Source of the DNA: PALSA-270 sp963770245
GTDB taxonomy: Bacteria > Acidobacteriota > Terriglobia > Terriglobales > Acidobacteriaceae
Assembly (NCBI GenBank): GCA_963770245.1
Contig: CAVYOX010000014.1
Span: 496,001 to 560,000, forward strand
Direction of reading: 5' to 3'
Length of the DNA stretch: 64,000 nucleotides
The notes under the pieces are model-generated. The model did not search any database. It was given only the letters and a program-made list of their open reading frames with translations, and was not told the origin of the DNA. Position 1 is the stretch's first letter. Every line of letters starts with the position of its first letter. Both the position numbers and the translations under genes were made by a program. This document shows, one piece after another, positions 8,351 to 17,411 of this stretch.

Positions 8351-9117
8351 CGTGCGATTGCCTCCCGCAGTGAGTGCGACACCTGCCCCACCAGCGCCTC
8401 GAACTGCGGGGTTTCCCGCAACGCGGCAGTACGAGGAAAGGGCAGTTCCACGGAGAGTTCTGCGTGGATCCGTCCAGGATTCGGCGCCAGCACAACGATT
8501 CGGGTAGAAAGGAAAACTGCCTCCGCGACCGAATGCGTCACAAAAACCGCAGTCCAGTTTTGTTCCTCCCGCAGGCGTAACAGTTCTTCATTCAACCGGT
8601 CGCGCGACATTTCGTCCAACGCGGCAAACGGCTCGTCCATCAGCAGAAGTTGAGGCCTAGTCGCCAGAGCGCGGGCGATGGAAACACGCATCTTCATGCC
8701 GCCCGAAAGTTCGCGGGGATAGGCCGAAGCCACCTGCTCGAGTCCAACCAACTGCAGCAAGCTGCTGGTTTTCTGCATCCGCCGGGCGCGGCTGACCCCC
8801 TCCAATTCCAGCCCCAGGCCAACGTTTTGCCGGACTGGGCGCCAGGGGAGCAGCGTGGCGTCCTGGAAGATGTAGGAGATCGTCTGTCGCGCATCTTTCG
8901 GGCTCAGATTGCCAATGCGCACCGTACCGCTGCTCGGCGCCGTCAGCCCAGAGATCAGCTTCAGGACCGTCGATTTGCCGCAGCCCGAAGGTCCGATCAT
9001 GGTAAGGAATTCTCCTTTGGCCACTCGCAAGTTCGTCGTGTCGAGCACCTTGCGGTCCTTATAGCTCTTAGTAACACCCACGAATTCAACTTGCGACGCG
9101 GCCCAGGCATCGATCAT
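8347..9117 (-). CDS. ABC transporter ATP-binding protein, NMT1/THI5-nitrate-taurine class
   Basis: This 256-residue cytoplasmic ATPase energises the importer. Visible motifs are Walker A GPSGCGKST (residue ~43), a Q-loop in SYIFQDATLLPW, the signature LSGGMKMRVSIARAL, Walker B LLLMDEPFAALD and the H-loop VFVTHSVAEA. The SYIFQDATLLPWR and VTHSVAEAVFLSTRIVVL forms are typical of the SsuB/TauB/ThiZ group. I place the start at ATG 9117 (MIDAWAASQVEFVGVTKSYK) because it overlaps the upstream CocE/NonD gene by an ATGA and the usual family N-terminus begins there. A longer reading to 9198 would lie inside the neighbour. The C-terminal tail ends in a 4-base overlap with the permease. Confidence 0.93.
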   Translation of the reverse strand: MIDAWAASQVEFVGVTKSYKDRKVLDTTNLRVAKGEFLTMIGPSGCGKSTVLKLISGLTAPSSGTVRIGNLSPKDARQTISYIFQDATLLPWRPVRQNVGLGLELEGVSRARRMQKTSSLLQLVGLEQVASAYPRELSGGMKMRVSIARALATRPQLLLMDEPFAALDEMSRDRLNEELLRLREEQNWTAVFVTHSVAEAVFLSTRIVVLAPNPGRIHAELSVELPFPRTAALRETPQFEALVGQVSHSLREAIAR

Positions 9118-10829
9118 GGGGCAATCTCGCTCGCGGGGAGGTGGAGGGCTGAGGGATGGTCTTCCGAGTGATGCAGGATTTGAGTAGAACAGCGCCAATC
9201 CCAGGAGGTTGCGCGGCCGGAGGCGACGTCGCTGCCGGGATTGCGATCATAGAGCGGAAAGGCGCTGCTCGCAACCTCGAGGCGAATGCGATCCCCGGGG
9301 TCAAACCGGCAGGAAGTAGGATCGAGGCAAAACTCCCAACCGTGCACCGTATCCGATCTGTATCCCGTGTCGCGAAAAAGCCAACTCGACCGCGCTATGC
9401 CGATGCAGATGAACTCAGCGCAACCGTTGGGCCGCAGGCGCACCAGCTTGGCGGTGAAGTCAGTGTGAGCCGAGGAGGTCGCGCAGTGCAGCACAACGCG
9501 GGGTGCGCCCAGAATCCACAGTGGACGGGCCAGCGGCTCAGTGGTGTAGAGAAGTACATTGTTCCCTAATTCCAACATTTCCTGGTTGAACTGGCCGCCG
9601 GGCGCGGCCGCGCCCCCTGGCGCCAGCACTGGCACTTCGGGATCGTAGACAAAGACATCGCAAGGTTCATCGGTGGTGGGGCGAGTCGAAGAGAGCTTGC
9701 CATCGCCCTTGCGCGAATTCGCTTTGCCGGCGCTGTGCAGATAGAGAACACGATCGGCCTGCTCCGGCCACGCTGACGCCTGGTGCCAGCGGTTTTCACC
9801 GACTACAAAATGGCGAATGCGCGGTTCTTTGCCAAACTCGCCGGTATCCTTGAGCCAGTGGTTGAACCAGCGCAGCAAGATTGCGTCCGTGTCGAGCAGG
9901 GCCTCGGAGCCGAAGTCAGCAGCCCCGATACGGTCTCCCCAGGGGATGTGCAGCCACGGCCCGGCAATCAGATATTGGTGCTCGCGTGCGAAGGGGGTGC
10001 CCGCACTGCGGCAAAGCTTTCGAAACCCGTCAATGCTGCCGCGTAGATACGTGTCATACCAGCCGGCAACATGCAGAGCCGGAACGCGGATCCGTTCGTA
10101 CGATTGACTCACATCGAGCGCGGACCAATACGCCCCGGGCTGGTCGTGATCGAACCAATCGAGCACATACTCGGGCAGGCCCGGTCCGTGCAGGGCTGGG
10201 TGTAGTCGAAAGGGCACGACGGTGGATTGCGACGCCACATCGCCCGATGCTTGCTCGAGCCGGTCGCTCGCTTCGCGAAGGCGCTTGCGGCGAGCGTCCG
10301 CCTTCATCATCTGCAATCCCCAGTTCAGGCTGGAGGCCAGGCGTAGTGCCCCATTGTGATAGAACCAGCCGCGATAGAGATCGCCGGCGGTCATGCCCGG
10401 TGCGATGCAGACCAGTCCTTCCGGCTGTTCGGCCGCAGCCAACAATTGCGTCATTCCCTGATAGGAAAAGCCGTACATGCCGACACGACCATTTGATTCC
10501 GGCTGGGTGCGCAGCCAGGCGATCGTCTCGGCCCCATCGCGCCGCTCGTTTCTAAAAGGATAAAACTCGCCTTCCGAATCACCACGCCCCCGCACGTCCT
10601 GAACGACGACGTTGTAGCCGTGCCGCGCAAACCAGACAGGATGCGCATAGACTACCGTCGATGCGATGGCGCGCCCATAGGGCTGGCGCACCAGCAGCGT
10701 GGGTTGAGGTCCGAGCGCGGGCGAATAGTAGTAGTCGGAAACCAACTGAACGCCGTCGGACATGCGGCAACGCAGGCCGCGTTCGACACGCACTCCATTG
10801 CCGCACTCCACCCATTGCCCTCTGCTCAT
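9114..10829 (-). CDS. CocE/NonD family hydrolase (X-Pro dipeptidyl-peptidase S15-like)
   Basis: This 571-residue alpha/beta hydrolase matches the CocE/NonD (S15) family. The nucleophile elbow is GMYGFSYQGMTQ near residue 120 with serine in GFSYQG. Before it come VVQDVRGRGDSEGEFYPF and GAETIAWLRTQPE. The C-terminal jelly-roll domain includes EPLARPLWILGAPRVVLHCA and the ending PGDRIRLEVASSAFPLYDRNPG. Aspartate and histidine candidates for the triad lie in LHVAGWYDTYLRGS and in YLIAGPWLHIPWGD. Members cleave esters or amides (cocaine esterase, glutaryl acylase, X-prolyl peptidase). Here it sits between the creatininase-type amidohydrolase and the ABC ATPase with ATGA overlaps on both sides, so it probably deacylates or opens the imported substrate. 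No signal peptide is seen. Confidence 0.9.
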   Translation of the reverse strand: MSRGQWVECGNGVRVERGLRCRMSDGVQLVSDYYYSPALGPQPTLLVRQPYGRAIASTVVYAHPVWFARHGYNVVVQDVRGRGDSEGEFYPFRNERRDGAETIAWLRTQPESNGRVGMYGFSYQGMTQLLAAAEQPEGLVCIAPGMTAGDLYRGWFYHNGALRLASSLNWGLQMMKADARRKRLREASDRLEQASGDVASQSTVVPFRLHPALHGPGLPEYVLDWFDHDQPGAYWSALDVSQSYERIRVPALHVAGWYDTYLRGSIDGFRKLCRSAGTPFAREHQYLIAGPWLHIPWGDRIGAADFGSEALLDTDAILLRWFNHWLKDTGEFGKEPRIRHFVVGENRWHQASAWPEQADRVLYLHSAGKANSRKGDGKLSSTRPTTDEPCDVFVYDPEVPVLAPGGAAAPGGQFNQEMLELGNNVLLYTTEPLARPLWILGAPRVVLHCATSSAHTDFTAKLVRLRPNGCAEFICIGIARSSWLFRDTGYRSDTVHGWEFCLDPTSCRFDPGDRIRLEVASSAFPLYDRNPGSDVASGRATSWDWRCSTQILHHSEDHPSALHLPASEIAP

Positions 10830-11620
10830 GGCTTGTTAAGGTTCGGGTAGCGCATCATGGCCTCGAAAGTGGCCGCCAGCCGCGTGGCCGCCTCTTCCAA
10901 CCACCTCGCGCCGTTCTCTGCCGTGGCCGGGCGAGGGTCGCCTAGTACACCGCTGGCCGCGATATCGCTGGTAATCCAGGCGAAAGTTGCGGGAGCATTC
11001 TCCGGCCGCAACAAATCCGGCTTGGCGGCATCCGCAATGTAGTTGGCCGTGTAGGCGGAACGATCCACCAGTTCCGGCACAGAGGCCAGCAGCAGGGCCG
11101 TCTCTACCTCTCCTGCGTGAAATCCATAGACTCGTTCCTGCGATGATAATCCTTCAAGGTGAATGCCGCCCGTGCCATGGAGGGCGAAGGTTCTCAATCC
11201 AAACTCGGCACGCAGGTCGCGGGCCATCACGTCAATCAGAGCGCTGTTACCGCCATGGGTGTTGTAAAGCACTAGCTTCTTGAAGCCCGCGCCGGTCAGG
11301 CTGGCGCCCAGATCGCGGATCACCGCCATGAATGTGGACGCGCTGAGCGATAGCGTTCCCGGAAAACCAAGATGCTCGTTGCTCTTTCCATAGTGCACCG
11401 GTGGCAGCGCATAGACCGGCGATTCCGGCGACAGTTGTCCCAGAGCATGACCGAGCAGAAGATTGTTGATCAAGGTGTCAGTGGCAAGCGGCAGATGGTG
11501 GCCGTGCTGCTCGATGGCCGCGGTGGGTAACACCAAGAGCGTCGATTCACGGGACAAGGCATCCACTTGCTTCCAGTTCAGATATGCGAAGTTGCGCGCG
11601 TCAGGGATCCAGGTCTTCAT
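10826..11620 (-). CDS. Creatininase family amidohydrolase
   Basis: This protein has 264 residues and the metal-binding signatures of the creatininase family. These are LPTAAIEQHGHHLPLATDTLINNLL near residue 30 (Glu, His and Asp ligands), LYNTHGGNSALIDVMARDL near residue 115 (HGGN), and FHAGEVETALLLASVPEL with the late glutamate ligand. Members open cyclic amides or remove N-formyl groups: creatininase, the riboflavin/deazaflavin FAPy deformylase ArfB, MftE, and the thiamin-breakdown-like amidohydrolases. The gene overlaps the FAD oxidase (ATGA at 11617) and the CocE gene (ATGA at 10826). The context of a THI5-like importer, a deaminase and an amidase points to a cyclic or formyl-amide step on a heterocycle, but the substrate is unknown. 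Confidence 0.9.
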   Translation of the reverse strand: MKTWIPDARNFAYLNWKQVDALSRESTLLVLPTAAIEQHGHHLPLATDTLINNLLLGHALGQLSPESPVYALPPVHYGKSNEHLGFPGTLSLSASTFMAVIRDLGASLTGAGFKKLVLYNTHGGNSALIDVMARDLRAEFGLRTFALHGTGGIHLEGLSSQERVYGFHAGEVETALLLASVPELVDRSAYTANYIADAAKPDLLRPENAPATFAWITSDIAASGVLGDPRPATAENGARWLEEAATRLAATFEAMMRYPNLNKP

Positions 11621-12996
11621 CGCGTAATAGCCGTTCCCGCATCCGATCCTTCCGGTTCGAAGCTGATCATCTTCCCCGGATTCAGCAAGCCCTTGGAGTC
11701 ATAGCGCATCTTGGCCAAAAGTTGGATATGATCCGGCCGATAACGTCCGCCACCCTCCACATTGTTCACATGCGGATTGGCGACGAAGACGCCAATTTCA
11801 CGGCAGAAATCTATCATCTCATTCAGCCGTTCCTCGCCCCGATAATAGACCAGCGGGATGGCACCGGGAGCGACCCGTCCGTCTCCCTGCTTCATGAACT
11901 CCATATGAAAGAGAATGTCGGTATGAAAGCGCTCTTTTAGTTGGTGCATCTGCTGACGCACAGTGACCGGACTAAATCCGCATTGCAGATAAGTGTAGGC
12001 CTCGTCCGTTCTGATCGCCCATAAAGTTGTGTGATTCCAGGTGTAGTCGGAGAGCAGGGGGATCGTGCGCAGGCCTAAGTAAGCACCGGAATAACTGACC
12101 TCTCCACCAGCCTGGCGCGCGGCCCCCTCGAGCGCCGCGAGCTGTTCGGAAGCGATTAAGAAGAAGACCAAGGCCTTGCCCTCCGGAGCATATCGTCGCA
12201 CCGGGATGAAAAAGGACGGTATTGGCCACTCGAAGGTTGTTACCAGACGCTTGGTCCAACCACCATCGGTTGCCACACTCTCGCTAAAATCGAAGGCAGC
12301 ACCAAAGGTATCAAAGGCCACGACGCACTGCGACCACTCGACCGCGGGCGCCAGCGCCAGCCAGATTCGCGTGATAATACCGTTTGTCCCCCAAGCGTGC
12401 AAAATTTCGTGGACTTCGTCGCCCTCGTGTCGCACCACCCGCGGCTCCGCCTCCATGGTCACGACCTCGAGAGCGCGGACTGTGTTGAAGTCGCGCAGAC
12501 CGCCATGTGCAACCGTACCGATGCCACCCGAGCCTCCGCCCAGAAACCCACCGATGGAGGCTTTGACGATTGTGGAAGGATAGCAGCGCAATTCCCAACC
12601 TAGTTTGCGCGCTTCATTTTCGAGCACGCCCAGCCTCACACCAGGTTCACAGACGGCAACGCCATCAGACTGAATGGTTTCGATCCTGTCCATCCGAGCC
12701 AAATCGAGCACGACGCCGCCGTGCAACGGAACCGCCTGACCATAGTTGCCTGTGCCCGCGCCGCGGGTCGTCACCGGAATATCGTGAGCCCGGCAGTAGC
12801 GCAGCACGCTTTGAATCTCCTTCACCGTCAGCGGCTGCACCACAGCATCGCCTACCTTGCCATCAAGCCGTCTGCGCAACACCGGCGAGTACCAGTAGAA
12901 GTCACGAGAGAGCCGTTCGACGATCTGCGGATTGGTGAGCACGTGCGCGCCTGGTCCGAGAAGTGAAGCGAGTGCGATGGCGTGACTCGAATCCAT
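11617..12996 (-). CDS. FAD-binding oxidoreductase (FAD_binding_4 type)
   Basis: This is a 459-residue flavoprotein of the PCMH/vanillyl-alcohol-oxidase superfamily. The FAD-binding part is clear: LRYCRAHDIPVTTRGAGTGN with GAGTGNYGQAVP, then GFLGGGSGGIGTVAHGGLRD and ALEVVTMEAEPRVV. The C-terminal half includes the substrate domain and the closing NNVEGGGRYRPDHIQLLAKMRYDSKGLLNPGKM, typical of glycolate-oxidase-like members. It likely oxidises an alcohol, amine or hydroxy-acid intermediate and passes electrons to oxygen or a carrier; no partner iron-sulfur subunit is encoded nearby. It is the second gene of the leftward operon, 9 bases after the deaminase stop, and overlaps the creatininase gene. 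Confidence 0.88.
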   Translation of the reverse strand: MDSSHAIALASLLGPGAHVLTNPQIVERLSRDFYWYSPVLRRRLDGKVGDAVVQPLTVKEIQSVLRYCRAHDIPVTTRGAGTGNYGQAVPLHGGVVLDLARMDRIETIQSDGVAVCEPGVRLGVLENEARKLGWELRCYPSTIVKASIGGFLGGGSGGIGTVAHGGLRDFNTVRALEVVTMEAEPRVVRHEGDEVHEILHAWGTNGIITRIWLALAPAVEWSQCVVAFDTFGAAFDFSESVATDGGWTKRLVTTFEWPIPSFFIPVRRYAPEGKALVFFLIASEQLAALEGAARQAGGEVSYSGAYLGLRTIPLLSDYTWNHTTLWAIRTDEAYTYLQCGFSPVTVRQQMHQLKERFHTDILFHMEFMKQGDGRVAPGAIPLVYYRGEERLNEMIDFCREIGVFVANPHVNNVEGGGRYRPDHIQLLAKMRYDSKGLLNPGKMISFEPEGSDAGTAITR

Positions 12997-13005
12997 GAAA
13001 TCCAG

Positions 13006-13548
13006 CTATGATTTGCGAGTTTTTCGCTTGCCGGTGCTCCAGGTGCGAAAAGCCCTCTGCATGTTAGGATGCGTGAACAGCTCTTTGCAAAGCTCGGGTA
13101 ACACCGGACCTACCACCTGGCACGGCATGTCCGCATGCTGCGCCACTTCCTTTGCGGGAATGTGAATCTGCAGGCAGTACCGGCTGGCATCGGCGATGGT
13201 TGCGCCGAAGACCACGCGGTCCAGCCTCGCCCACAGGGCGTTGGCCATGCACATGGGGCAGGGCTCGCAGGTGGAATACATGGTGTGCCCGGCCAGGGAC
13301 GGGCACTTCAGCTTTTTGCAAGCCAGCCGCACGCTGCGAACTTCAGCGTGGGAGGACGGATCAGTTTCCCGCATGACGGCATTCGTAGCACGCATGAGGC
13401 GCTGGCCGGTGCGGGTGTTTACGATCAAGGCTCCGAAAGGCACCGGATGAGCCGTTTCGAGGGTGCGCGCGGTGAAGCGGAAGATTTCGCGCATACGCTG
13501 CTCGTCGAGGGCAGTTACGCCGTCCGTCTTAGGCGCTGCCTTGGCCAT
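13006..13548 (-). CDS. Nucleoside/guanine-deaminase-like zinc deaminase
   Basis: This deaminase of the cytidine-deaminase fold has about 180 residues. The zinc site is complete: SSHAEVRSV (His ligand and catalytic Glu) and STCEPCPMCMANALWARL (the two Cys ligands in PCxxC), followed by DRVVFGATIADASRY. This arrangement is shared by guanine deaminase, TadA and the YwaA/plant GSDA types; length and the FTARTLETAHPVPFGALIV start favour a small-molecule nucleobase or nucleoside deaminase over TadA. ATG 13548 (MAKAAPKTDG) is preferred. The extension to 13650 lacks family homology and would intrude on the divergent promoter region. It heads the leftward operon, so removal of an exocyclic amino group from an imported base is a plausible first cytoplasmic step. 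Confidence 0.87.
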   Translation of the reverse strand: MAKAAPKTDGVTALDEQRMREIFRFTARTLETAHPVPFGALIVNTRTGQRLMRATNAVMRETDPSSHAEVRSVRLACKKLKCPSLAGHTMYSTCEPCPMCMANALWARLDRVVFGATIADASRYCLQIHIPAKEVAQHADMPCQVVGPVLPELCKELFTHPNMQRAFRTWSTGKRKTRKS

Positions 13549-13681
13549 GTCGCAATCTAGCACGCTGACCGAGGCGGAAGTCCATCGGAAAAACTTTTCC
13601 TTCCCATCAATTATTTTTTGGGGAGCGATAGCCAGAGCAGCCTTGCTCACGTGCTAACCTGCCCTGCGAGTCTGTTGGGCC

Positions 13682-14689
13682 ATGGGAAAAGCTCGATTTT
13701 ACTTTGCTGGCGTCGTCCTGCTGCTCTTCGCAGTGTTCGCCGTCGGCTGCCATCGCGGTTCAAGCGGGTCGGCGGCCGAACCCGGGAGCACGGCAGGCTT
13801 GACCAGGATCACCCTTCAAGCTGACTGGTATCCCCAGCCGGAGCACGGCGGCTTCTACACCGCACTGGTGAAGGGCTACTACAAGGACGAGGGTCTCGAC
13901 GTCACCATCCAGCCCGGTGGTCCGTACCTGGTGGTGGAGCAGCAGGTCGCGGCTGGCGCGGCGCAGTTTGGCATGGGATCCTCGGACCGAATGCTGGAAT
14001 CGGTCGCCGACGGGCAGCCCCTGGTGGCCGTAGCAGCCACCATGCAGCGCGATCCCCAAGGCATCATGGTGCGCAAGGATTCACCCATCCATTCCTTTGC
14101 CGACCTCAACGGCCACACTATCTCGATCAAGCCCGGTTACACTTGGTTCGCTTACCTGGTAAAACGCTACCAGTTGAACAGTATTCACGAGATTCCCGCC
14201 ACTATGAGTGTGGCTAACTTCGTGGCCGACCCGCAGTACATCCAGCAGGCATTCGCCACCTCGGAACCGTACTTCGCACGCCAGGCCGGCATCGAGACCC
14301 GGGTACTGCTTATCAGTGATGCGGGCTACAATCCCTATCGGGTGGTGTTCACCACGCACGATTTTCTGCAGCAGCACCCGGAGATTGTGGCCAAGTTCGT
14401 TCGCGCGTCGCTCAAGGGATGGCGAGAGTATCTGAACGATCCCACCGCCGCCCACGCCGCAATCGCCAAATTGAATCCCGCCCTGAACGCCCAGTGGATG
14501 AGCTTCACTTGGCAAGCCTTGCGCGACGGGCACTTCGTCACCGGCGACGACCCAAGCGGCGCGCGGGTTGGTCAGATGGCCGCCGAACGCTGGACCACCA
14601 TGTACCGGCAGCTCTTTGATCTGAAAGTCATTGACAAAGAGTTCGACCCAGCGGTGGCATACACCCTGCAGTTCGTGAACAGCCCGTAG
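13682..14689 (+). CDS. ABC transporter substrate-binding lipoprotein, NMT1/THI5-like
   Basis: This 335-residue lipoprotein has a signal peptide ending in a lipobox (VFAVGCHRGS; cysteine ~23). The mature protein matches the NMT1/THI5/SsuA solute-binding family: ITLQADWYPQPEHGGFYTAL, KGYYKDEGLDVTIQPGGPY, VEQQVAAGAAQFGMGSSDRML, GIMVRKDSPIHSFADLNGHTISI and PEIVAKFVRASLKGWREYLN. The ADWYPQPEHGGFY form is close to that of ThiY/THI5-type pyrimidine-precursor binders, so a pyrimidine-like ligand is a reasonable guess. It is transcribed away from the deaminase operon; the 133-base gap between starts probably holds both promoters. It completes the importer made by 7559-8350 and 8347-9117. Confidence 0.92.
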   Translation: MGKARFYFAGVVLLLFAVFAVGCHRGSSGSAAEPGSTAGLTRITLQADWYPQPEHGGFYTALVKGYYKDEGLDVTIQPGGPYLVVEQQVAAGAAQFGMGSSDRMLESVADGQPLVAVAATMQRDPQGIMVRKDSPIHSFADLNGHTISIKPGYTWFAYLVKRYQLNSIHEIPATMSVANFVADPQYIQQAFATSEPYFARQAGIETRVLLISDAGYNPYRVVFTTHDFLQQHPEIVAKFVRASLKGWREYLNDPTAAHAAIAKLNPALNAQWMSFTWQALRDGHFVTGDDPSGARVGQMAAERWTTMYRQLFDLKVIDKEFDPAVAYTLQFVNSP

Positions 14690-14793
14690 AGCGCGTTCCG
14701 GGGTCGGTGACGGCAGGGAAAGATGCTCGTTCCCCGGTCGATAGCCGGAAGGGTCACCGTCGAACCCAAGGACCAAACTCCGCGTCATAGACG

Positions 14794-16332
14794 CTAAATC
14801 AGTCCCGCTTCTCGCAAGACGGCGTCCACCTCGGTTCTGCCAGTCGGTAGATCGACCGTCGGAATCGTGGCGCCCGCGGCGATCAGTAACCTTGCGACCT
14901 CAGCATAGTCGCCGGTACCTTCGTCGCAGTTCTGGACACCGTGTCCGAACCATCCTGGGGGCGTTCCTTGGAACTGCTGGTCTTCAATCGCCATGGAAGC
15001 GCCCCGTTCGAGAAGCAGCTTCACCAGATCGGCATAGCCTTTCCAACACGCCCAGTGCAGCGCTGTGGCCCCCATCTCTCCCCGAGCGTCGACCATAGCG
15101 CCGGCTGCTAGGAGCGCTCGCACAGCGGAGATGCGGCGGCTCATCGCTAGATCGGGCAGCAAACGCTCGTTGCCGGGTGCCGCGGTGATAGCGGAGGGTG
15201 GACGGAGCAGGCGATCAAAGTCCTGAGGATTCAGGTCTGCGCAGGCGCCCATATATTGATCGAGCGCAGAAAGGTTTTTTTCGCTCCACGAGCCGCCAGC
15301 AATTCCGCGACTTCCGTCTGGCCGCTCAGAACCGCCAGCGCATAGGCCGTCCGGCCGTCCTCTCGTTGCGCGTCCAAGTCCGCGCCACGATCGAGCAGAG
15401 CAGCAATCGATCCAGCCTCGCGCCCGCGCCACACAGCCCAGTGGAGGGCGGTCTCGCCGCGATGATTTGTCTCGTTCGGATTTGCACCTGCCGCCAACAG
15501 GAGTTGCAGACCTTCGCTGTCCTCACGATCAAGCATGTGTTTGAGAGCGTTCGTTCCGGTGGGCGTTGCGCCGTGGCGAAGCAACAGCTTCATACAGGCC
15601 AAGTCGCGATGTTCCGCCGAATGATAGAGCGACTCGGCATCGTTAGGATTTGCTCCTGCCTCGAGCAGGCCCAGAGCTAGTGCAGGATTGTTGTTGAGGC
15701 CGGTTGCACCATACAGGCAGGAAAGCGGATTGTTGGGCAAATCCTCAGGAACGAATGTGGCGTTGGGATCGGCGCCGTGGCGCAAAAGGATTCTCGCAGT
15801 TTCGGCCAGGTCCCCGGCCCGGTTGGACCGGCGATTGGCATATCGAGAAAAGCAGACGTAAAGAAGAGGCACGCAGCTTTGGGGGCCGCCCTTCTCATTC
15901 ACCACCGTCGGCAGGTCCGTCAACGTATGCTCCACGAGATTCCAGTCCCCTAACACGAGGGCCACATAGAACCCGGCATCGCGGATCTTTGGGTGTGCGG
16001 CCAAGATCGCTTCCGCACGTTGCCAATCCGATACAGCTGCGTCCACGAACCTTGCCGTCAGCCGGTGAAAATCTAGACGAGCCTCGACGATAAACGCCTT
16101 GAAGCGCGCCCAACTGGGAAACCCTTGTTCCCTGGCAATGGCCAATTGGGCGTCATGCAAGGGGGACGGCGCAGCCTGGCGCGGAATTTTCCAGTAGGTT
16201 CAGTTTGGGCGAATAACGCAAAAGGCGTTGCAGCGCAGTGGCATCGCCAGCCTCACTGGTTCTGAGCAGCGCCTTCGCCTGCTTGCGGTAGTACTCAAGA
16301 TTGAGAAGAACTACTTCGGGATGGGTCGGCAT
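14794..16332 (-). pseudogene. Ankyrin-repeat protein gene, interrupted by two single-base frameshifts
   Basis: Three consecutive frames together encode one ankyrin protein of ~510 residues. The N-terminus is MPTHPEVVLLNLEYYRKQAK at ATG 16332, preceded by a strong AAAGGAGG ribosome site 6 bases upstream. A first shift near 16155 lies in a run of five C: dropping one C joins ENSAPGCAVP to LHDAQLAIAREQGF. A second near 15275 lies in a run of seven A (coding strand): adding one A joins LLAARGAKK to NLSALDQYMGACAD. Ankyrin repeats include NPNDAESLYHSAEHRDLACM, NETNHRGETALHWAVW and MGATALHWACWKGYADLVK. A helical N-terminal domain (SWARFKAFIVEA) precedes them. Both breaks sit in homopolymers, so sequencing error is a real alternative to decay. 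Function would be protein binding. Confidence 0.75.
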
Positions 16333-16586
16333 ACTACCTCCTTTCAAGATCGCGCCCATTTGTCCGCAGAACGGGCTGAAAGAAGGTTCGTCAACTCACA
16401 AGAGTAAAGAAGGTGGGAAAGTCCCTTTCCGCGGACCGGAAGCGCCCGTGCGCGCTCCCGGGATTATACCCAAAACTCTGCCTCTGCCTCTGATTCTGAT
16501 GAAGGGCAGCGCTAACTTTGGTTTGTGGGGTAACGCCGGCGGCGAGCTCTGTCTCGGCTTGCCGCTTCGGCTTCTCTCTGCCGGCG

Positions 16587-17411
16587 CTATCCAGGGATTT
16601 GCTTTTTCTGGAAGTACAAATTGAATGGCACCCCGGTCGCCTTGATCCAGGTGCGCTCGAGCCCACGTACGCGCACCAGAACTAATGTCATGATTCGCGC
16701 TTTGCCCGCGAGCTTCAGGACTCCCAGGGACTGGTTGTTGACTGCGGAGATGGAGGCGAACGCGCGCATGATGCCGCGCGGATGCGCCCAGTTATTCAGC
16801 GCCACGTCCATACAAGCGTGAATGCCGCGTCCACGCCACTCTGGGAGAACAAAGGTATCGTAGAGCACGGCTTCATTCGGATGAACGATCCAGACAGTGT
16901 CGAATACCAATTCCAGTCCGCTACAGAAAGTCATCCACAGGTAGCCGATCGCTTGCTCTGCCGCAAATGCAACGGCAACCGCGTCGTGTCGTTTGAGTCG
17001 TAACCCGATCTCCGCCGGGGTCAGTTCCCCGACACCCGCCAGCGCCGCGCTGGCCTTGGCCAGATCCTGCTCTCCAGAATAGACCCAGGTTTCGAATTTT
17101 CCCTTGACAGCCGGTGTCGGCAAGCCTGGCTGCATATCGTTTTGGATGATGTAGTAGACATGCCAATAGACCAATGGTTTCAATAGTTCTCGCAGGCTGA
17201 GAACTACGAACCGCCAGGGTCCACGCCAGCGAAGAATCTCGAAAGCGCGCGACCATGGGCGGACAGGACGCTCCGGCTTGCTCTTGGTGGCATGGCCGAC
17301 CGGAGGCAGTTCCACCCTGGCGCGCGTACGCACTGTGTTGCGGGTTGGTTCCGCATTTGCCCGAGAGGTGCTCTCATCAGACGTCGCTGCTTCGTCACTC
17401 AATCGCCGCAT
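16587..17411 (-). CDS. GNAT-family acetyltransferase-like protein
   Basis: This 274-residue protein has a charged, probably disordered N-terminus (~60 residues), then a GNAT-like core. The acetyl-CoA site is suggested by DTFVLPEWRGRGIHACMDVA near residue 190, with RGRGIH fitting the Q/RxxGxG/A motif. It is preceded by AFAAEQAIGYLWMT and followed by FASISAVNNQSLGVLKLAGK, which is typical of GNAT strand 6-helix. The segment HAVAVAFAAEQAIGYL-like (see KRHDAVAVAFAA) is the usual beta4 strand. Similar proteins occur beside polysaccharide or capsule genes in other bacteria; none is next to it here. Substrate unknown. The gap to the ankyrin gene is 254 bases with nothing recognised. Confidence 0.75.
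   Translation of the reverse strand: MRRLSDEAATSDESTSRANAEPTRNTVRTRARVELPPVGHATKSKPERPVRPWSRAFEILRWRGPWRFVVLSLRELLKPLVYWHVYYIIQNDMQPGLPTPAVKGKFETWVYSGEQDLAKASAALAGVGELTPAEIGLRLKRHDAVAVAFAAEQAIGYLWMTFCSGLELVFDTVWIVHPNEAVLYDTFVLPEWRGRGIHACMDVALNNWAHPRGIMRAFASISAVNNQSLGVLKLAGKARIMTLVLVRVRGLERTWIKATGVPFNLYFQKKQIPG

Noticed and set aside
15240..15290. Programmed frameshift in the A7 run of the ankyrin gene
   Set aside because: A second shift is present at 16155, so decay or sequencing error is simpler; no slippage signals such as a downstream pseudoknot were assessed.
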